Source: Epithemia pelagica
Lineage: Eukaryota > Bacillariophyta > Bacillariophyceae > Surirellales > Surirellaceae
Reading direction: 5' to 3'
Length of the DNA: 64,000 nt
Assembly (NCBI GenBank): GCA_946965045.2
Contig: OX337231.1
Span: 3,962,360 to 4,026,359, forward strand
Positions 60,485-64,000 of the stretch are shown piece after piece. Under the pieces are notes generated by a model, which was not told the origin of the DNA, ran no database searches, and saw only the letters and a list, made by a program, of their open reading frames with translations. Within the stretch, counting starts at the first letter, position 1. The number at the start of each line of letters is the position of its first letter. The position numbers and the translations under genes were made by a program.

Positions 60485-61195
60485 GTTCCTTCGTTGTGGC
60501 GGCCCATCCTCACGATATCGATAGATGTGTGATGTTCATGGTCGATCAATACACACCTCGTCGTATCTTAAAGCATCGACGCCTCTGCCCTGTAAAACAC
60601 AAGTGCTGGTTGACCTGGAATCCATCTCATTTCATAGATTCAGTTGACTGAATATTCCAAACGTATGCGTCCTCCGCACTCGACATGCCATTGTACGGTC
60701 AAGACTCTGTGCTTCGTGTCGCCATGTCCTCTTCTTCTTCTTTTGTTGTCGATCACTTTGATCTGTCGATTGTTTCTTTCACCAGCTCTGGCGGATCCAA
60801 ACTATGAGAATGTACGTGTGAGATTTTAGAAGCAGAAGTGGCCGAGTTTGTGGGAACTCCAACACTCTCCCGATCCAACGACCACCCATGTGTCCCTCCC
60901 CGACAGATTGTATTGCCAGTCATTGCATGCATCAACGGTTGGCACCATTGTGCAACGCGAACGCATTCGAACAAAATGGTGAGACGAAGATCCAACTCGG
61001 AAAAGGACGAATCATTGGATTCGTTGGATGATGATTGACTGGAAGCAAAAGTATTGGTGGTCTTCGTGTCGGCAGTTTCTTGCTCGTTCTCTGCAAAAGA
61101 ATGCTGCAGTACCCGATCATGGCTCAACTCAAGAGAATTGCAAAATTGTTGTTGGAGACGACAAATGACTCGTTTATGGCCAATGGCTCCCAAGG
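60411..61195. repeat. 74-bp direct repeats flanking a 637-bp block
   Basis: The EngB coding segment at 60411-60484 is repeated at 61122-61195. The intervening 60485-61121 corresponds to 48485-49101 at the other EngB locus. The structure could result from a tandem duplication or from insertion with a long target duplication. Confidence 0.85.
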
Positions 61196-61349
61196 ATCCT
61201 TGTTATCGCGACTGACCGTGGCGGCCTTGCGTCTCAACAATCATGCAATTGCCACGGACGCCATTTCCCATCGTCAAAATCAGTTTCGCAATGACATGAA
61301 TCCTCTGGAAAGTTGTGCGATTGTACGAACTCTATTGCGCGCTGGAAAT
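61122..61349 (+). pseudogene. EngB internal fragment
   Basis: Codes for AQLKRIAKLLLETTNDSFMA, then SLLSRLTVAALRLNNHAIAT and NPLESCAIVRTLLRAG, matching 49105-49333. The match stops at GCTGGAAATG, after which the sequence belongs to an unrelated minus-strand fragment. The GTPase domain is absent. Confidence 0.8.
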
Positions 61350-61575
61350 GTGGTGGCGCTTGTTCGTGTCGTCGTGTTGGTGGCGGTGGCGCTGGCTCAT
61401 GATGATACCTCGAAGTGGGATAGGATGACGAGGGTGGGGTGGAACCATGCCAGGGAGACGACAAGGACGTGTGGTAGGACGATTGGGTCGAATACTGTTG
61501 GGATTGTCCTTGTTGCTGTTGTTGCTGCAAACGATGGGGGAGCAACCAATCGGCAGCCGCCATGGCCACGGCCCC
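61350..61575 (-). pseudogene. N-terminal fragment of a Gln/Pro-rich protein
   Basis: The minus strand from ATG near 61566 reads MAAADWLLPHRLQQQQQQGQ, SYHTSLSSPWHGSTPPSSSY and HHEPAPPPPTRRHEQAPP, then abuts the EngB fragment. No domain is recognisable. Confidence 0.4.
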
Positions 61576-61882
61576 TAAGGATATTTCACTTTTTTGGGAG
61601 CTTTTAGTAGTAGAGACCGTAGAATTTGAACGTGTGCATATGAGCACAAAATCCTATAGTGCCTGTTGCATATGAGCAAGGATTTGTTGCGGATGAGCTG
61701 CAATTTGTTATGCTTTTGTTGCGATTGAGCAGTGGCCTTGTCTATGCCCCTTTGACCACTCCCCAAAAGCAGTCATATTCAATATGCTCTATACTGGCCA
61801 AATACTTTTCAGAGCTCTGCCAGTTAGGTTTTTGTCTTGCCCTAAGGAGAAAGTGCCTGTCCGTAGGCCTACGTAGACTCTA
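61576..61882. other. Spacer, nothing recognised
   Basis: No supported gene. It contains repeats of gcatatgagca / gcggatgagc / gcgattgagca around 61636-61730. Confidence 0.4.
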
Positions 61883-62020
61883 GCGTCCCACTGCAGAACA
61901 GCCCCCATCCCACTTGTCCCACTGCAGAATCGCCCTCTGTCCCACTGCAGAAGTGCCCTGTCCCACTGCAGAACAGCCTGCTGTCCCACTGCAGAACAGC
62001 CCACTAGAACAGCCCTAGTC
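61883..62020. repeat. Subtelomeric minisatellite (gtcccactgcagaacagcc)
   Basis: Five close copies of gtcccactgcagaa followed by (c/t)(a/c)gcc, spaced 20 to 27 bp, with shortened variants at either end. Each carries a PstI-type ctgcag. Confidence 0.85.
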
Positions 62021-62242
62021 TAGTCATACCTATGCCCATGCTTATTAGTTAGTCTTAGCTCGACTAGTATCATTTCCCGTCACTACAAGTGCGACTGGGT
62101 CAGATTTTTGTGTGAAATGACCCTTCTTTGGGCCTAATTTTTTTTTGTGAGACGTGATTAGATTTTTGTGAGATGACTCTTCTATGGGTCTTTTGATGAT
62201 GGTCTTTACCCCGACACACAGTAACTACTAACTTAATACTAT
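62021..62242. other. 3' flank of the RecQ fragment
   Basis: The phrase gatttttgtg(t)gagatga(c)cttctttgggtc is loosely duplicated at about 62105-62140 and 62161-62195. No gene. Confidence 0.4.
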
Positions 62243-63427
62243 CTACTTGAATGCTTTCTTTGCATATGGATTCCTTGGTAGAGCTGGTTGTGCCACAGAC
62301 GGTCTGGCTGCTGTGGTTGCATGAGGTGTCTGTGTCACTGTCATGCCCATCCGTTGTTCAACACTCTGACACAGAAAAGCATGAAACGAATGGCTGTCGC
62401 ATGTTACTTCGGACATGAAATCAGTCATTGCTCTGGATTGTCCATTGGTCTTCCTTGACTCATATACATCGATCATCAGCCGCTTCAATCTTCGTTGTAA
62501 TGGACATGCACTGGGATGGTGTTGCTTGTAGCCGCGCCTGCTGAACACATCAAAGCAGTAAAAGCAGGCCTTGTTGCTCAAGACTGTTCGGAAATCGACT
62601 TGGCACTGTCCTCTCTGGTGACCTGGCTGACCACAGTTGAAGCATGCTCCATAAGGCAGACAGCTTTCACCATTGCATCCTGCCTCCTTGCACACAATGC
62701 ATTCTCTTGTAAGCCTCGCCAGATAGGATTCAGCCTTTTCTGCATCAATGTCTTCATTCCTGACCCTCTCCCTGACTTTGGAGTGTCCACTTTGACTTGA
62801 TTGTTCAACACACCAATCACACACACCACAGCAATCCACCTCCAATCCGAATCGTCTTGACAGACCTTGTACTCGGCATGTTCTTTCGGCCAGCCACTTT
62901 GCTATTGAACTTGAGCCAAACACCGACTCAAGGTGAGCTCTTGATTCAGATCCAGTCAGTAATCCTTTGTCTTCAAGTAGCCTCAATGTCTGGTCTTCTT
63001 GGAGATCCCTTGCTGTGTGTCCTGTGCTGTACAACACAGTGATACTCCCATCAGGCTTTCTCTGACTTGGCCGTAGGCGTCCCACAGCTTGGACGATGTT
63101 CATTAGACTGTATATCATGCCGCATACAATCACATGTCGACAATTGTGATTCTCATTACCACATAGTGCACATGTTGTTGAGACCAAGATTCGGATGTCC
63201 CCAGATCTCCACTGCTGGGCAACTGCTTCTTGTCTACTTGAAGGCTCATCCGATGACAGAGCTTCAACTGAAAGGTTGGTTGATTGCTTGAGGCACTGTG
63301 CAATGTCGGTACACTGCTGTTTAGTTGCCACAATCACATGTACACAGGTTGATGACTCTGTGGTTACTTTGCCTTTGGTGCAGATCACTGTGTCATGGAC
63401 TAGTTGTGATGATTGGACTGTCTCAAT
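62243..63427 (-). pseudogene. Telomere-truncated RecQ-family helicase (C-terminal half)
   Basis: The frame opens just after a TGA at 63428-63430 and runs to 62243 without an obvious ATG start (a GTG lies at 63388). It holds the second RecA-like helicase lobe: VHVIVATKQQCTDIAQCL, IRILVSTTCALCG, HVIVCGMIYSLMNIVQAVGR (motif VI, QAVGRLRPSQR). A RecQ zinc-binding domain follows, CRVQGLSRRFGLEVDC and CGVCDWC. A CCHC knuckle CFNCGQPGHQRGQC comes later (residues 249-262 counted from the GTG). The ATP-binding lobe (Walker A, DEAH) would lie beyond the telomere junction and is absent. Subtelomeric RecQ-like helicases next to telomeres are known from fungi (for example tlh genes of fission yeast). The gene is transcribed away from the telomere. 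Confidence 0.85.
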
Positions 63428-63436
63428 TCAGAAACC

Positions 63437-64000
63437 TTAGGGTTAGGGTTAGGGTTAGGGTTAGTGTTAGGGTTAGGGTTAGGGTTAGGGTTAGGGTTAG
63501 GGTTAGGGTTAGGGTTAGGGTTAGGGTTAGGGTTAGGGTTAGGGTTAGGGTTAGGGTTAGGGTTAGGGTTAGGGTTAGGGTTAGGGTTAGGGTTAGGGTT
63601 AGGGTTAGGGTTAGGGTTAGGGTTAGGGTTAGGGTTAGGGTTAGGGTTAGGGTTAGGGTTAGGGTTAGGGTTAGGGTTAGGGTTAGGGTTAGGGTTAGGG
63701 TTAGGGTTAGGGTTAGGGTTAGGGTTAGGGTTAGGGTTAGGGTTAGGGTTAGGGTTAGGGTTAGGGTTAGGGTTAGGGTTAGGGTTAGGGTTAGGGTTAG
63801 GGTTAGGGTTAGGGTTAGGGTTAGGGTTAGGGTTAGGGTTAGGGTTAGGGTTAGGGTTAGGGTTAGGGTTAGGGTTAGGGTTAGGGTTAGGGTTAGGGTT
63901 AGGGTTAGGGTTAGGGTTAGGGTTAGGGTTAGGGTTAGGGTTAGGGTTAGGGTTAGGGTTAGGGTTAGGGTTAGGGTTAGGGTTAGGGTTAGGGTTAGGG
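63437..64000. repeat. Telomere, 94 TTAGGG units
   Basis: 94 consecutive hexamers fill 564 bp to the window end. The only variant is TTAGTG at 63461-63466, the fifth unit. The G-rich strand is 5' to 3' toward the end, as at a real chromosome terminus. The junction with unique sequence is gaaacc followed by ttaggg. Confidence 0.99.

Noticed and set aside
1-64000. tRNA or rRNA genes
   Set aside because: No stretch with tRNA A/B-box consensus plus cloverleaf, nor rRNA core sequence, caught my eye; a covariance-model scan would be needed to exclude small RNAs.

Overview
This is the right-hand end of a nuclear chromosome from a eukaryotic microalga. The last 564 bases are an unbroken TTAGGG array with the G-rich strand running toward the window end, as at a natural chromosome terminus. 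GT-AG introns, a MAN1-type inner-nuclear-membrane protein, a splicing factor SF1 relic, a cAMP-receptor-like GPCR, a CYP97-type P450 relic and an EngB GTPase whose N-terminus looks like a plastid-targeting signal together suggest a stramenopile, most likely a diatom. That assignment is inference; no sequence search was possible.

Left part (1-32 kb): an ancestral block of three minus-strand genes (MAN1-like, an unrecognised 776-residue protein, a class-E-like GPCR) has been copied and scrambled. The best preserved version of the last two lies at 26.3-32.0 kb. Copy A (8.4-11.5 kb) and copy B (16.4-18.4 kb) are partial, and copy B keeps the segment of the 776-residue gene that copy A has lost. 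A second MAN1-like N-terminus is fused to a frameshifted CIA30-like gene. A 5.6-kb non-LTR retrotransposon with a restriction-like endonuclease sits inside a segment that is inverted relative to its paralogue. Fragments of an aminotransferase and an IQ-motif membrane protein lie between.

Middle (32.4-45.8 kb): the most unusual region. A Mutator-like (MULE) element with 42-bp terminal inverted repeats carries a 179-bp tandem array, a predicted 2-oxoglutarate/Fe(II) dioxygenase, a RING-like fragment and half of a MULE transposase. Its right 3.26 kb is repeated almost exactly 6,872 bp downstream. Between the two copies lie a primase-helicase (archaeo-eukaryotic primase, UL52-like zinc motif, SF2 helicase) and a divergently transcribed Ulp1-like protease fused to a RING-like domain. 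The layout resembles integration of a circle or a partial tandem duplication.

Right part (45.8-64 kb): a graveyard of truncated and frameshifted housekeeping-type genes (CYP97 P450, ataxin-3-like with UIM and UBX, EngB, PPR/TPR-like, J-domain, SF1), plus one apparently constrained subtelomeric gene whose paralogue is at 11.7 kb. It ends in a minisatellite and a RecQ-family helicase fragment cut off about ten bases before the telomere.

Few genes here appear to work together. The window mainly records transposition, segmental duplication and telomere-proximal gene decay. Likely intact genes are the MAN1-like protein, the two 313/321-residue family members, the 776-residue gene, the GPCR, the dioxygenase and the Ulp1-RING protein.
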